A stretch of 64,000 nucleotides of DNA from Acanthornis magna (lineage: Eukaryota > Chordata > Aves > Passeriformes > Acanthizidae), in contig JAWUZG010000070.1 of NCBI GenBank assembly GCA_036785705.1, forward strand, positions 507,001-571,000, written 5' to 3'. How positions within the stretch are numbered: the first letter of the stretch is position 1; each line of letters starts with the position of its first letter. The translations under genes and the position numbers were made by a program. A model generated the notes under the pieces. It was not told the origin of the DNA. It worked only from the letters and a program-made list of their open reading frames with translations, and did no database searches. Shown here piece by piece: positions 23,174 through 36,113 of this stretch.

Positions 23174-25007
23174 TCAAGGGCAACAGTCCACTGCACCAGT
23201 GTAAAATGAGTTTTCTTGAATAGTTCCGAGTACTTACAGTGGCTGAACCAATTTGTCCCTAGGTAAATTCGGCTAATAAAGCAGTTTAGTAGTTCAGCAC
23301 ATACTTAAACCATCTGAATAGGAACACGAGTTCAGACTTCCCCCTTTCTCTCTTGGTAATCACAAAGTCATTTATCCCTTTCTGACTAGATAACTAAGAA
23401 TTTTTCCTCCCCACTAATACAGCTATATTCTGGCAGTTCCCTGAAATGGAGGACTTCTAATCAATTTCTGTTAATTTGAGAAATATAGACAAATAGATCA
23501 AGCATAAAAGAGGGGAAAAAAAAAGCCAAAATTCATCACTCTAAGTGCAGGGCCTTAGTCTGGGCACTCTGCCCACCACCGAACTGCTGAAAGGGGAATC
23601 AATTCCATGCACCTTAGTGATGATCTTCTCGCTAAAAAAGGCCTTTTTGTGAGATCAGATGTTGTGAAATAGTTGCAGCTCTGTTCCAGATGAAGGAATT
23701 AGAAACCTTAGTGTTATTTTTTCAAGTTCTGGTAGTTCTGCATTATCTATGTTTTCAGCTTACTCCTAACTCAAAACACTAATACAGATTCCCAGTGTTG
23801 AATATTACTATGACAGCAGTCCCAGGGATGTTCTAGCTGGAGTAAGGATGGAAAGGCTAAATGATGAATTGGAAACACCAATGGTAGATAATGGGATAGA
23901 GATTCAGATTTCCCAATGATACCTATTGCCAGCAGGATCTTTAGGATAAGGGAGATGGGAGCTAACCCGCTCACACATGCTATCCACCCAGAGGTTTGGA
24001 GTTTTTATTACTGTGCTTGACCTTACAAGCTATCAATAAACTCCAGGTGATTACCCCATTTATTGGTACATATCAGACATGTTCACAATCAGAGAAGGTG
24101 AATCACTACGAAGTCCAGCAGAGGAAAACCCGCTACTGAAAGATCCAGATCCATTAAAAATATGAAGTCTGCTTGTAGCTACAGGAGGACTCCTGGAAGG
24201 ACATTAGCCGTGGAAGGGCTGGCCCCTGGTGTGTGCCACTGCTGGCACATGGCTGCAGAGATGCAGCGTCTCAGGAGGACAAGGCAGCAAGTCACAGCCA
24301 CGGCAGCCCCTCCACTCGAATCTTTGTGTAAGCTGATAAAGAGAGGTTGCACTTTCAGCTCTTCTTGTGTCCTCTAGAAAAACCTGCCATGATGTCGGCT
24401 ATTGTGGAAGCAGTAAACAAACGCCTTGGTTTGTATGACAATGCAGCAGGAGTTCACAGCAATTACCATGTAAATTGATGGCAGAGTGTAAGGCACAGAA
24501 AGCACGCCGAGCCTGTAAATCAGGGCTGAACCTATAAATCAGGGGCTGCAATGGCACAGCAAGGGCTCAGCTCCCCAGCAGGAGCCAAGGGAACAGCAGG
24601 TGGTTTCTTCCTTCGGAGCTTTGGGATTGCGGGGGAGAGATACCTGAGGGCTCAGGAGGGAAAGGAGCAACAAGCAGGAATCAGGAAGGCACTGGCACTC
24701 CACTGAATAGTCACCAAGGGCTCCCTGAGACTTAGTCGTATGAGTTCATGCCTTTAAACGCAAAAGCTTTGTTCCTTTCATGACTTTCAACATAAGCTTT
24801 CTAATGGCATGAGACACCCCTGATTTCCACACAGTGACACAGTAACCAAAGAGCTCTGTGGCCAGGACAGGGGACAATTCCAATTCTAACCTGGATAAAC
24901 AAGGAAGACAGGGGGCAGTGAAAGTATCATCGACAGAGAATGTATGAACATTTGCCCTACTGCTATTGACTGTACATTAAGTTCTCCAGGGTAGTGATAT
25001 TTCATTT

Positions 25008-25024
25008 AAAAAAAAAAAAAAAAA
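25008..25024. repeat. Poly-A run (17 bases)
   Basis: An uninterrupted homopolymer followed by CGGGG. No retroposed body is recognisable upstream. Confidence 0.9.
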
Positions 25025-28000
25025 CGGGGTGGAAGTACCACAGGAAAAACTGTGAGAAACGGCTAACAGTAAAATGCTTGTATATAATCCACTCAACTCT
25101 GAACAACAATGACTTCTGAAAATATTTCACTGTTTGAATTTCAGTATAAAACAGAATCAATTCCTTTCTAAAATTTTAAATGAAACCCAGGAAAGACATG
25201 AACAACTCTGGCTACCCAAACTGATTCACCAGGAATGAAGAAACCAATATTCTGTGGGGAAACTTGATTACAGGCTATAAAGATACAACATGGAATAGGC
25301 ACAAAGCTTTGATACAAAATTCTTTGAGGCAGAACTGAACAAGAGATGTCTTTGGTCTCCTTTTTTGCTATCTAGTGTATTGATGTGCTTCTGTTAAAAA
25401 ATTCAAATAGCACTATATTAGCACCAGACTATTCGTATGCATGAATGAATTTGTAGAGGTCCTGTAATTATCTTTAGCTGATCTAAAGGATGCTCGTTTT
25501 TCCAGGCGAAATCATATGCTTAAGGATACAACTGAGTAATCTAAATATGGGAAATAACATTCAGTATTAAGGAAGAATCAGCAAAATGGAACACTCAGCA
25601 GTGTGACCTCGTGCCTAAGTTTACTCAACATTTTGTCCTTCCCCAAGAGACATCAATAGATCTGGAAAAAAGCAGCAGATGGGGAAAACCTCCACTGGCC
25701 CTGTTAACGAAACTAACTGTTTTGGTTAGTCCCAAGGCAACAGAAGAAAGGAAACTAACACAAACATAAATTCAAAACAAATACAAACTCTCCTCTGACA
25801 GAGCTGCGCCATCAATTTAGTCAGAGCAGCCTTGGGGAAATCAACTTTCTGTCAGTCAGTACTGGACAGTTTGGGAGCTCCATTTGATCCTGGTGCAGTC
25901 GGAGAAGCTGAAATCACCATCTACCCTTTAAAGTGTCAGGTAGGCACAGTTAATCATCTGCTGACTGCTACCAAGGGCCCAGGCCTTCACCAGCACTTAA
26001 CTTAAGATGTGCATTTAAAAAAACCAGGAGATTAGCTGGCTGGAAGGCACTGCAGACAGAACCAGATTCATGCCTGACTTTGCAGATCTTGCACGGGAAG
26101 AAAACACTTTAGTAAAATTGGAAGAGAAGCTTTCAAAGAAATTTCCTGCTGGTTTTGATTTTCAAATGCTTACTTTGGAGACTTATTATATGAACAGAAT
26201 TCGTTTACCATCTTCCAAGAGTGACAAACTGGGTTCCCTCATCTAAGCCTTCCACAGCAAGAAAAAGACTGACCACACAGGTTCCAGGAATTCCTTCTCA
26301 TTTCACCTCTTCCAAGGTTTAAAAGAGCTGCACCTACTGATCAAACTGTACTGCAAACGTTTTGCTTCTTTCACTGAAAAAGTATAAAGTATATATTCAG
26401 TTCCTTTACAGCTCTCCCCCAGGCTTTCACATCAAGTGTATTTCTTATTTATTTTGAAATATTCAAAATTAACAAATCCAAAATCTCTTTCCCAGCCTCA
26501 TTATGTGTGGTAAACACTTGATAAAGGTCTGAGCAATAACACTGATTCTGAACTCAGCTTGCAGAGATTCCAGGACCTTAGGACAATTCTCTATTCCCAA
26601 TCTCTCTTATGCAAAATGAGGATAGAGGAAAATTTTAAGAGTGCATTTGGGAAGATAAGTCTCAGCTACATTAATTCAAAGTTTTTTCAATTTTAATTAC
26701 AACATTTGAAATGAGATAACACAACACCATAGAGAGGAACTCTAGCAATGTGCCAAATGTTTTTATAATTCACCACAATATCCTTACATCCTGCTGTTCA
26801 GCTTACAGTGATTTTTCGTTTGCCAGCCAGTAATACCACTCTAATCACCTACTATATTTGAATTTTCCCCCTAAGAACTATATATTTGATATTATTAGCA
26901 CTCCTGTACAGAACTGTAATAATAGTTCCATTTCTTTAATTTAATTTTCTAGCCAGGAAAAAGGTATTTGAATGTGCAAAACCTTATAATAAATTCTGAG
27001 AACTGGAAGCTCAGAATGAAAACCCCCACCATGGAGAATTATTTGCTCAGTCAGTGCAGTGCCCACATTTCTGTGGGGTCTGAACAGCAACAGGGCACCA
27101 GCTGTGATCTATCAGCATGATCCTCACGACCATGAGACAAAGGGTAAGAGAAAAACATGTACAAAAATGAGAAAAAAATGTAAAAATATAGCAAAGGAAA
27201 GGCACGTTTCCTCTGAGTTTCCAAACTGCCCAGAGGAGAATTAGGAAACAGGACCTTGAAGATACTTCTGCCAATTTTTTGTTCTGGTTTCCAAGCTATT
27301 ACAACTTCCCAGTATCACTTAGCATTTCAAGCCTGAGAATGCCTTTCAAATTTATAGAGCCTTGAGGAATGATGGGCCTTATCTTTTCACAAGTATTGCT
27401 CAGATGAGGCAGGCACTAAAGTTGTGCTTGATCTGCAAAACATTCACAACTGTGTCACTGATTTTGATGGGATTTTCAGTTTTGAAACGTTGCACTGTTA
27501 AATGACTACTTACAAATGAAGTAAAAGAACAGAGATTTGTACAGTTCTTGATGAAAATTAAGATGTTTGACAAATTTGATGAGATATAAATCTGGAAAAT
27601 AAATATAAACGTATGGTATTTTTGTCTTTCTAATGGTGTGGTCCTACTACTGCCCAGTTTACATTACAGTCTACTTATAAGTCCTGCAGCACAAACTCAT
27701 ATTTTATTACTTTATCACTTACAGTTCAAGCTGCTCAATTCACTTCCATCGAAAAGCTCTTTGGGCTGCTTTATCAGTTTGAATCGCTGCTTGGAAATAT
27801 TATGTGATCTATGAGGCACTGCACATTGTTTCTAGTATCACCTATCTCTCAGGTTCCTTGCAAGATTTTCTCTCTTTTTCCTAAAAGCTAAAGCAGTTTG
27901 CTTTAGATTTCTGAGATTACTGTCTCAGTCCTGAAACAGAAAATACCAATCTTTGTTCCTAAACTGGCAATGTTTCTCTAAACTTTCTAAAGTTAAAGTA

Positions 28001-31000
28001 AAGACTCCACCTACAAGGATGTTGTATTAATTGCTGACGCTCACTAAGCTCATTATTCTGATACAGAAAGCTGTGAAAGGCTTAGATCTTGTTTCTTCTG
28101 GTTTTTCCTTTATTAATTGTTCTTATTTATCACACAGGTTTTCATGCAGTAGGAGGGACACTTTCTATCTGGTTAAGCTTTTCTCATTACCTTCAGCCTT
28201 AAGTCATCTCCACTGATGTCACCGTAAGACTCACTTAACTTCCAGCACTGGATTTGTTCCCTACTTATCAAAGGCCTTTAGTTCAGTTGCATCATTTTAC
28301 TTAGAACGCTCCATTCACTTTACATGTGCGGCCAAATCCAGCTGGCCCCAGGTCTTTAAAATAAAGGTTATTTGTCTGAAATGCACCTTCTCCATTTACT
28401 ATTCAAGGTGCTTGAGACCAGGTTAAATATTTACTTTTATTAACGAGTATTGCCAGCCCTATTAAAGTACTCTTGAGAAATTATTCAGAGTCATTTTACC
28501 TAAAAAGACAAGGACACATTTTCAGATTATTAGTACCAAAAGTGCATTTAGCTACAACACCTGAAATTCATTAGAACACACACTGAACGATATTTTCAGC
28601 TTGAACAAATAACTTATTGCATATGCTCACATTTTTTTAATACTTGAGCAGCCTTATGTTCCATAAATACAGCTCTCAGCTAGTTGTCTTCTTCAGGATG
28701 AAATGTAAATGCATTTCTCATTACACTAATGAAGGCAGTGCTTCAGTGCATTTGAAGGGGTGCCAAAATGCCAATACAGGCGTTGAAACAAAATCATTTG
28801 TCAACAGCGTGAGACAAGGGCACGGCAGTTATTAGTACTGATAAATGGGTAGAAAGTCCTTTAGCTCTGTCCAAAATCCTGATAAAGACTCACTACAGAA
28901 ACACCACGTGGTCCTCTCCTTCAAGTCATACCAGGGGTTGAGGTGTTTGATTAACAACTTGGGGTTTATAAATAGATACTTTTGGGCAAAGTCAACTGAG
29001 AATCACAGCCTAACTACTTCTGCCTAAAATTTTGTCATAATTATTTGGCAACCTAAAATTATTTTCTGGAAATATTCCAGTGATTACTCCAAGCAAAGGC
29101 CAATATTTAACAAGAGTTAGGACAGTTTGCTGCTGCCAGATTTGATTCTACATGCAAAACAGAAAACAACTCCTAAACTCAGTACTACTGTGAAACATTG
29201 TGGGGTTCTTTAAATTGCAAACCATTCTGTACCACGGGGTTTGTGAAGGAGTGTTTTTAGGATCTTTAATTGAGCAAAATTACACAAGATCTTAGGGTAA
29301 ACGTGGGATTTATTACTAATGGCAGTAAAAATGGGTACCATTAAATGCCATTTATTACCATAAAATGCAAAATTCCATTTCATTTCCTGCTAGCACTGGA
29401 TAACACAGCCCTAACCATTTTTTTTTTACACTGAGTGCAATTTCTGACAAAGTCTGAAGTCTTCCATTCACCACTTACATACTAAATTTACAAAGAGGAC
29501 TGCAGGAAATACCTTTTTATTTTTCCCTTTTCTGCAACAGTAGATAAACTTCTGAAAGAGGCAGAGGAGGAAGAGGAGAGTTAACTATAAAGGATTTGTC
29601 CACTACAGTAATTATGAGACTGCTCAAGCACATCATTTGAGCCCCAAATACATTTACAAGGAAAATGAAAAATGATAACTAAAATTTTGTGTCTATAATA
29701 CCCATGTTTATTATTTAATATATGTATCTTGTAATAAATCAAAACATTGAGATGCCACTTAGAAAGTTTACTGCAAAACAACAGTTCCCACTTGGATTGA
29801 ATTATACCAGTTCCTGCTCCCCTCAGATATATTTTACCCAGGCATAAAAGAAATTGAATAGAGTTTTAAAGGGATGTATCTTTGAGAAGTAATTTAATAA
29901 CAAATACCCGTGTCACAGTAAAATTTCTCCTACTCAGATAATGAGTGGCCTCCCAGCTTTTGTACAAATACATGGTACCACAAAGAGAAACAAAATCCGT
30001 ATCGGAAATAATATAAATCCCAATTAATTTCTAACCTTAAAATCCAGAGTTGGATAGAGACACTGGCCTGAAGAAAAATCCAAGATAATAATGGAAATAC
30101 GCTGATTTACACATAACATTACAAAACCATTCACCTGCTCTATAAACTACACTCAGTACAAACATTTCTTGTTTGGTAGGAGGCTGTTATTAAACTAGAT
30201 TGGTATTGACAGCACTCTCTGTGGAGAGTCATTATAGGTGAATTATAGTGACAGTTTTTGTTGGGATTGACTGTCATTATAAAGTGTCATTATTTGGTTG
30301 AGTAAAACTCCCTGAATCTCCCACTCCATCATATTTTTCCCTATTGTTCTCAGTCTCAGCTTAAATATTTTGAAATCATTTAAGCAACTTATCCCCAATA
30401 GGAAAAACTTATCTTTTCTCATTTTTTGAAAGAGTCAGTATAAAAGTGAAGTTTTGGGTTGCTCTTAACTCGTTTTTAAAAAGAGAGACATGAACATCAC
30501 ACCTTGTTCCCCAGGATTTTCTGCCACTTTATCCACATTTGTAAGAACCTGCAGAGATACACAGAACTGTGTCATACAGAAAATGACAAAAGTTGGCAGC
30601 ACACTGGAAAATATCCTTGTCAGCCATATTTACAAGTCCTACCAGTCTCCCTAAAAATTTGCATTAACACCTTGTCCGAAATGTCACATTGAAAGATTTT
30701 CCTAAAGTCTATCTTTCCTGCAGAAAACACCCTGTCTTCCTGGGTTATTTACAGACATTAAAAGATGATATTAGAGGAGAACAAATCAAAGAGTGGCAAT
30801 TTCATTCATTTATAAATTCTTTTACTACTTTTTTTTTTCACTTCCCCCCCACACCCCACACTTGACCCATGATCCAGTGCAATCCCATAAAAATTCTGCA
30901 ATTTCACGTGGAGGAATTATTCTTGTACAAAACTGCATCTAGATTTTCCTTAAAATATACAGCCAGACGATGTGAATGAAGCCCAAGTGTTAGATACTAC

Positions 31001-32522
31001 TAATGTTACAGAACAATTAATTATTATTAATTAAGTAACATATTAATGTACCATCCAGGCAGCAGTTCATGAGCCTACTTGGGCCCAGCTCAGGCTCTTA
31101 CAAAGGTCTAAAAAAGCAGCATTCCTTTATTTACAGAGCGAGTTCATAACTAAAGTTTTCTACATGTAGAGGCATACTATGAAATAGTAAAAATAAAAGT
31201 TTTAAACCAAGTTATTTCAATGTGGTTTGCTTAAATAAGGAATAATCTCCCCACTCAAGATCTGCAGCAGTGTCTTTCAGCAGACACTTGCTGGGGACTG
31301 CAGGTGAGGGAACTCGGAGCAGCCCTCATCTGTTCATCTGGCAAAGGACCTGCAGCTTAATCTCCCCGGGCTACAGGCAGGAAAGCATAAAACTTCGAAT
31401 TAAGTCCAAGAGTACCAAGCACTAGACAGTTTGCATTTGCCTTTCCTCCTTTTCAGCTTCCCCAGGAAAGACTCCACCCTGAGCTGCAGAGCGGAGTTTT
31501 CCACAGGTCACCCCCGAGCAAAAGGCGTTTCACATGGCCAGTCATCGGAAATTCAAATTAGGCAGCAGGACTTCAGTTCCCAGATAGAAATCTGTCAGTT
31601 GCCCTGAAGTTGTTTATGCAAATCCCCAGCTGTTCACACAAGTGGTACAGGTGAAGTCCAGGACTTGTTTTGCATGACAAAGGGAGCACCATTCAGCCTC
31701 TTCAGTCACTTTTGTTTTAAGTGGAAGAGAACCCACAATTCTCTCCCTACTGCGCAGACCCTCTGCGGATCAGCACAACAAATAATGATCTTTTGGGGGA
31801 TCCTTAGACCCCCCCAATTTGACCTTTGGATAAAAGTAGGCAGTACCGCTCCAAGACCAAGGGCTGAGCTCACCATCATCTCCCATAAGGGAGGATCCTG
31901 CAATGCACACTGTTTGCAGAGTGATGGATAAAGAGTTATAGATTTGGACATTGGCGTCCTGGAAATGTATCACTAAAAAAACCCAACAATTTTTACAAAG
32001 TCAAAATAGCCCCACATCAACAAACCCTGGATGTTCATGCCATCAATAACAGGAAGCATTCAGAGGTTAAGAGGTTAATCGTTTCAAGCAGACACATCAC
32101 TGAACTTTGGTGAAAATCGGCAATGGTTTCATACAGGGATTTTTGGTAACACCATCTGATACTCATTTGCCTCTAAGGTATGTTTAAAATGATGATCTGT
32201 CTCACCTTATGTTGGCTTTCTGCCCCCTCCTCTCATGGGGTAGTGGGAAATATGTATGGTTCTTGTCAAGTTCATGAAGCAGTCGAGTCATGGGGACCAG
32301 ATAAATAGAGGGATGAGACGAGGCTATCAATAATTACTTTCCCGCCAGCAGAAACCTCCTGACAACTCAGAAATCAGGCCCTGCCCTTAAGTCAACAGCA
32401 CTTTCAATAAACCACATACTAAGCATTTACTGAGGATTCTGATATGCATGAACACTTACGGCAATTCAACTCTCCTGTGTGACAAACATTCTGTCTTAGG
32501 GAGAGGTTATAGGTGTAATATC

Positions 32523-32546
32523 TATATCTACATATATATATGTATT
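32523..32546. repeat. AT dinucleotide microsatellite
   Basis: A short imperfect TA/AT tract with interruptions (TATATCTACATATATATATG). Confidence 0.75.
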
Positions 32547-32783
32547 AGATTGTTTATGTTATGTAAAACCTGCCCAGGCCCATGCCCCTCTCTATCCAAA
32601 CGTCTCCACAAACAGCAACTGGATGGAATGAGAGCATGTAGCACACATTGTCAGCATCTGATGGATGTCCACTGGCCTAAGTGAAATGGATTTGTGGTCT
32701 CAGGAAATTTCCAGCTGGCCAGAATCCAAGCTGTAAAAAGCCATGACCACAACAAGCACTAAGTAGCTCTCAGCAAGAGGTAA

Positions 32784-32812
32784 AGGCTAAGGAGGCTGCA
32801 GTCCCTTAGCCT
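32784..32812. repeat. 9-bp hairpin with direct repeat
   Basis: AGGCTAAGG (32784-32792) is mirrored by CCTTAGCCT (32804-32812) across an 11-base loop. In addition, CTAAGGAGGC is repeated directly at 32787 and 32811. It is probably a small local duplication. Confidence 0.5.
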
Positions 32813-32879
32813 AAGGAGGCTATGGCAGTTCTCAGGCAGTAGGGATAACACGCTCCATGCTGCTGAATGCACCATTTAA

Positions 32880-33241
32880 TTATTCAATAAAGCCATGAGG
32901 TTTTATTTTTATGGTTCCAAACTTAATTTCTACTTTGGTTTTCAGTGCTGCACATTGCAGGCACTTCCCTTCCCATAAAGATCTCGTTGGATTTTCAGGA
33001 TTCCCCAGCAAAGCGGTCCTGCCAGAGCTGGTTTCGAAAACGTGTGACACTACAATGAACACTATCAGTGTGAAACCTCCCAAGGAGAGCAGTGCTCAGG
33101 AACAGGGAAATCATAAACGAGGGAAGTGAGGATAAGAGGGCAGATCTAACCCCAAGTTCAGAATCAGAGCTGGAACAGTTTAACACGTGATGTTATGAAA
33201 TCCCTCTGACCCCAGGTTCCAAGAGCAGGAGGCTGATTCAA
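32880..33241 (-). other. Candidate terminal exon with poly(A) signal
   Basis: On minus, an exceptionally long pyrimidine tract (TTTTCTTTTATCATTCTCTTTGTAG) ends at 33242. The next 25 codons are open in phase 0 (LNQPPALGTWGQRD...) to a TGA at 33164-33166. An AATAAA lies 257 bp further on, at 32902-32907. Phase 0 is what the donor of the 38777-38904 exon requires, so this could be the last exon of that gene. AATAAA is common in AT-rich DNA, and the 34205 candidate competes for the same role. Confidence 0.3.
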
Positions 33242-33971
33242 CTACAAAGAGAATGATAAAAGAAAAGGCAGAAAAAGGCAAATGAAATGACTGACGGCTG
33301 TGCAGGAGATGACTTTATGGACCTGGAGCTGCTGCAGCTACTGCACAGGGAGCTTTGGAAATTGAGAAGTGAGACAAGTGTTTTGATAAGTATAACAGAA
33401 AGGTTTGCGATTTGATACAGAACAGATATTGATTCTAATCACTGCAGGTACAGAGAGGACATTGCAGATGCCTATCCTAATTACTCAGCAGTTAAGACGT
33501 GTTCATTTGAAGGCTTAATATATGTTTTTTAAGGAAAAAAAATAAGGTTATTCTTAATAGCCCTTGTCCTTTCCATGATCAACAGGCAGTTTGGTTCCAA
33601 GCACCCTTTGCTACCGGTAATTATATTTTTGTCTTTTAATTAGTATTTCATTAGTAAAATGAACAAACAATTCTAATTTGGAAACACAAGTGTCTTGAAG
33701 AGCACATAATCCCTGATACAGATGGAGTGAAAATAAGATGCAACTAAGGCATTACTTTGCCACTGAGTACACTTTGCCATGCGGGTACTCAACATTCCTG
33801 CTGTGGTGATGAAAAGAAGGAAAATTTCTTCCAGTCTAATGACAGGGTATCCACAGCATAACAACAAAGATGGAGAGAGAAGAAAAGTAAAAGGCCAAAA
33901 AAACCCGAAAAATTATGCTTCATCTTGCTTGCTCTGTCCCAAATTGAAAGCTTAATTAAGCAGCAAACTGA

Positions 33972-34205
33972 TTATTTGAGCAGTTCATACAGGAAAAACA
34001 AAAACAAATGCACAAACCCCACAGGTTTTAACTGGATCTGTTCTTCCCTGCTTTTCCAGGCAGGCCGTACTTCCAGCCAAGGACAGCAACGTTCTCTGTG
34101 ACAATCCAGAACGAAGTGCTCGGGTGTCATGGCTAAGAGCTGCCTTTGGGAATGTCTGAACCCTGAAGCGCATTCCTGCCTTTGGAGAGGGGCCCTGGAG
34201 GAGTG
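33972..34205 (-). other. Candidate exon or 3' coding end
   Basis: A strong minus-strand acceptor (TTACCTCCTGTGTTGCCCACAG) ends at 34206. The frame starting in phase 0 then stays open for 77 codons (containing LAMTPEHFVLDCHRERCCPW and a hydrophobic end HLFLFFLYELLK) to a TAA at 33972-33974. Its phase fits the donor at 38776. A second frame is also open here, so the region is simply poor in stops, and I see no poly(A) signal close by. A donor-like GAA|GTACGG inside would shorten it. Confidence 0.3.
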
Positions 34206-34463
34206 CTGTGGGCAACACAGGAGGTAATTGGCAAGGAATCCAATTTTTGGAAGTATTCTTTAACCGTGACCTCCTTGGACAAACACAGAGGTATTTTCCA
34301 GCCCACACATTGCAGCACACCTTATTCTCTCCCCCCAAACACAACAAGCTGCATTTGTTTTGCAGTGACAGCTGTCATTCAAACAGAGGCTTGAGAATGG
34401 ATCCATCAGCTTTCCCACCTTTCCTGCTACTTCAAATGGGTTCAATTTATCTCTCAGAACACA

Positions 34464-34493
34464 ACATATATATGCATATATATACACATACAT
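34464..34493. repeat. AT/CA microsatellite
   Basis: Short runs of ATATAT, GCATATATAT and ACACATACAT follow one another. Confidence 0.7.
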
Positions 34494-34907
34494 TATTTAA
34501 TTAATTGTAACCTGCCATTTTATCACCTCTACCAGTCTGAGTCTGTCACAGAGTCATCCTCCATGCTGGACCAAAAGAAAAGAAAGATGCTGGGATTCTG
34601 GATACTAATTGTGACCTCATCAGACCTTTAATACTGATGTATTAAAGGAGAGAAGAGAGTTTGAGTAGCAATCAGAGGAAAACAAGAAGGAAAATTGAAA
34701 TCTCTAAGATGCAAACACTAACGGAAAATTTTTCAATGTACATTTCTGAAAGTGACTGGTATTAAAATTTTCATAAAGATAATCCCATCTGCTGACATAA
34801 ATCAAAGTATAATATTCACCTATGTTCCTGAAGCACATCTATATTTGGACACCTCACACAGCAGGCTGGAAGCAGTTTCAATGTTATTTCTCAATATATT
34901 CTACAGC

Positions 34908-34924
34908 TTTTTTTTTTTTTTTTT
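34908..34924. repeat. Poly-T run (17 bases)
   Basis: An uninterrupted homopolymer followed by AATTACTTAATTACC. Confidence 0.9.
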
Positions 34925-35241
34925 AATTACTTAATTACCTCCAAGTTCTTTGAGTTTATTACATATTAAGATTCTGATTTTAAAGGCATAGAAATTAGGT
35001 TCCCGTGCTTAGTCCCCACATGATAAAAGCAGCCAGGTACATTTTTTAAAAAGCATTAGCTCTCCAGCTCCAAGTAAGTTTGCAGAGTTTTCCTTTAGGC
35101 AACTCAATCTCAGACTTCAGGCACACAAACCCCAGCTTCCAATACATTAGTATTTATGTTATATTTCAAACTGATTTGTATTAAGCCACTTACAGGTAGT
35201 CCTGATATAATAACTTCCTAATACTCTACTATTCAGCACTT

Positions 35242-35262
35242 AAAAAAAAAAAAAAAAAAAAA
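35242..35262. repeat. Poly-A run (21 bases)
   Basis: An uninterrupted homopolymer with no recognisable retroposed sequence upstream. Confidence 0.9.
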
Positions 35263-36077
35263 GTAGTTATTTTAGTTTAGTAAGAGCCAAGATTACTGTC
35301 GTCAAAAGGGAAGTGTTCCTGCTCCTTGCAGCAGAACCCCTCAGCAAGGGTCAGCAGCAGAGCTCAACAGCCGGCCCTGAATTTTCAAGTGGCATTTGTG
35401 GACCCAATCAGTGGTACAGATGTTGGAGGTGTAATCACAGGCAATTCCTGTCACTGTTCCAGGACATATGTCTCCAAGTGGCCAATTGCCAATTGCACAG
35501 GACAGCTGGGGATCCTCTGCCCCCACTTATGCTATGAGACAATCAGCATTCCCTTGTAAGAAGGTGAAGCATGGATGGAAGGGTTAGAGCTGCCACCAGA
35601 CACCTGGAAGCCCCCCAGAATCATCTTTCAAACTCTGAGGGTGGGTTTTTCCTGCCAGAGATGACAGGTGTTGTCTTGGATAAAGTGATTTACCATTCAT
35701 CACCATCAAGATCTACATAGAAAAAAGGCTGATGGAAGCTGTAGGTGCATGTGGAAATTGTCAATTAAAGCTGGGGAGTCGGTACAGAAAGGCAGCAGGA
35801 TGCAAAAGCTACAACAGGCACAGTCTCTTCCCTTTTTTTGTCCCTTTGCTGGTGGGCTGCAAAATGTTCCTGTTAGGGTGAGATGACCTTGTCAAAGTGA
35901 TGTATTTATTACCAAAGAGTTCATCCTTAAGAAGAGTACACAGATGAGGCCCCATGATTAGTGGCAGCAAAGAAATAATGATTTGTTTCTATTTTTCTAC
36001 TAGCTGTGGTGGCAGGTAGAGCTGTTGCACAGCTCTAACCTCTCACCAGCCTACATACCATCTACTTCAAAAGAGAA

Positions 36078-36079
<2 letters not shown>

Positions 36080-36107
<28 letters not shown>
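36080..36107. repeat. Poly-T run (28 bases)
   Basis: This is the longest homopolymer in the window, followed by AAAAGAGAGAAGG. It could be the reversed poly(A) tail of an old retroposed copy lying to the right, but no source is recognisable. Confidence 0.9.

Positions 36108-36113
<6 letters not shown>

Larger units (their letters stand above)
23174..32879. other. Long non-coding stretch
   Basis: Nearly 10 kb in which I found no splice-supported open exon. It holds a 17-base A run (25008-25024), an AT dinucleotide tract (32523-32546), a hairpin (32784-32812) and ordinary AT-rich sequence. A plus-strand acceptor at 29521-29540 is followed only by a 13-codon frame to a stop. Confidence 0.5.

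Noticed and set aside
29521..29584. Plus-strand acceptor followed by a Glu-rich 13-codon frame to a stop
   Set aside because: A strong acceptor alone is common. There is no poly(A) signal close by, no upstream partner exon, and the GAG/GAA run is simple sequence.
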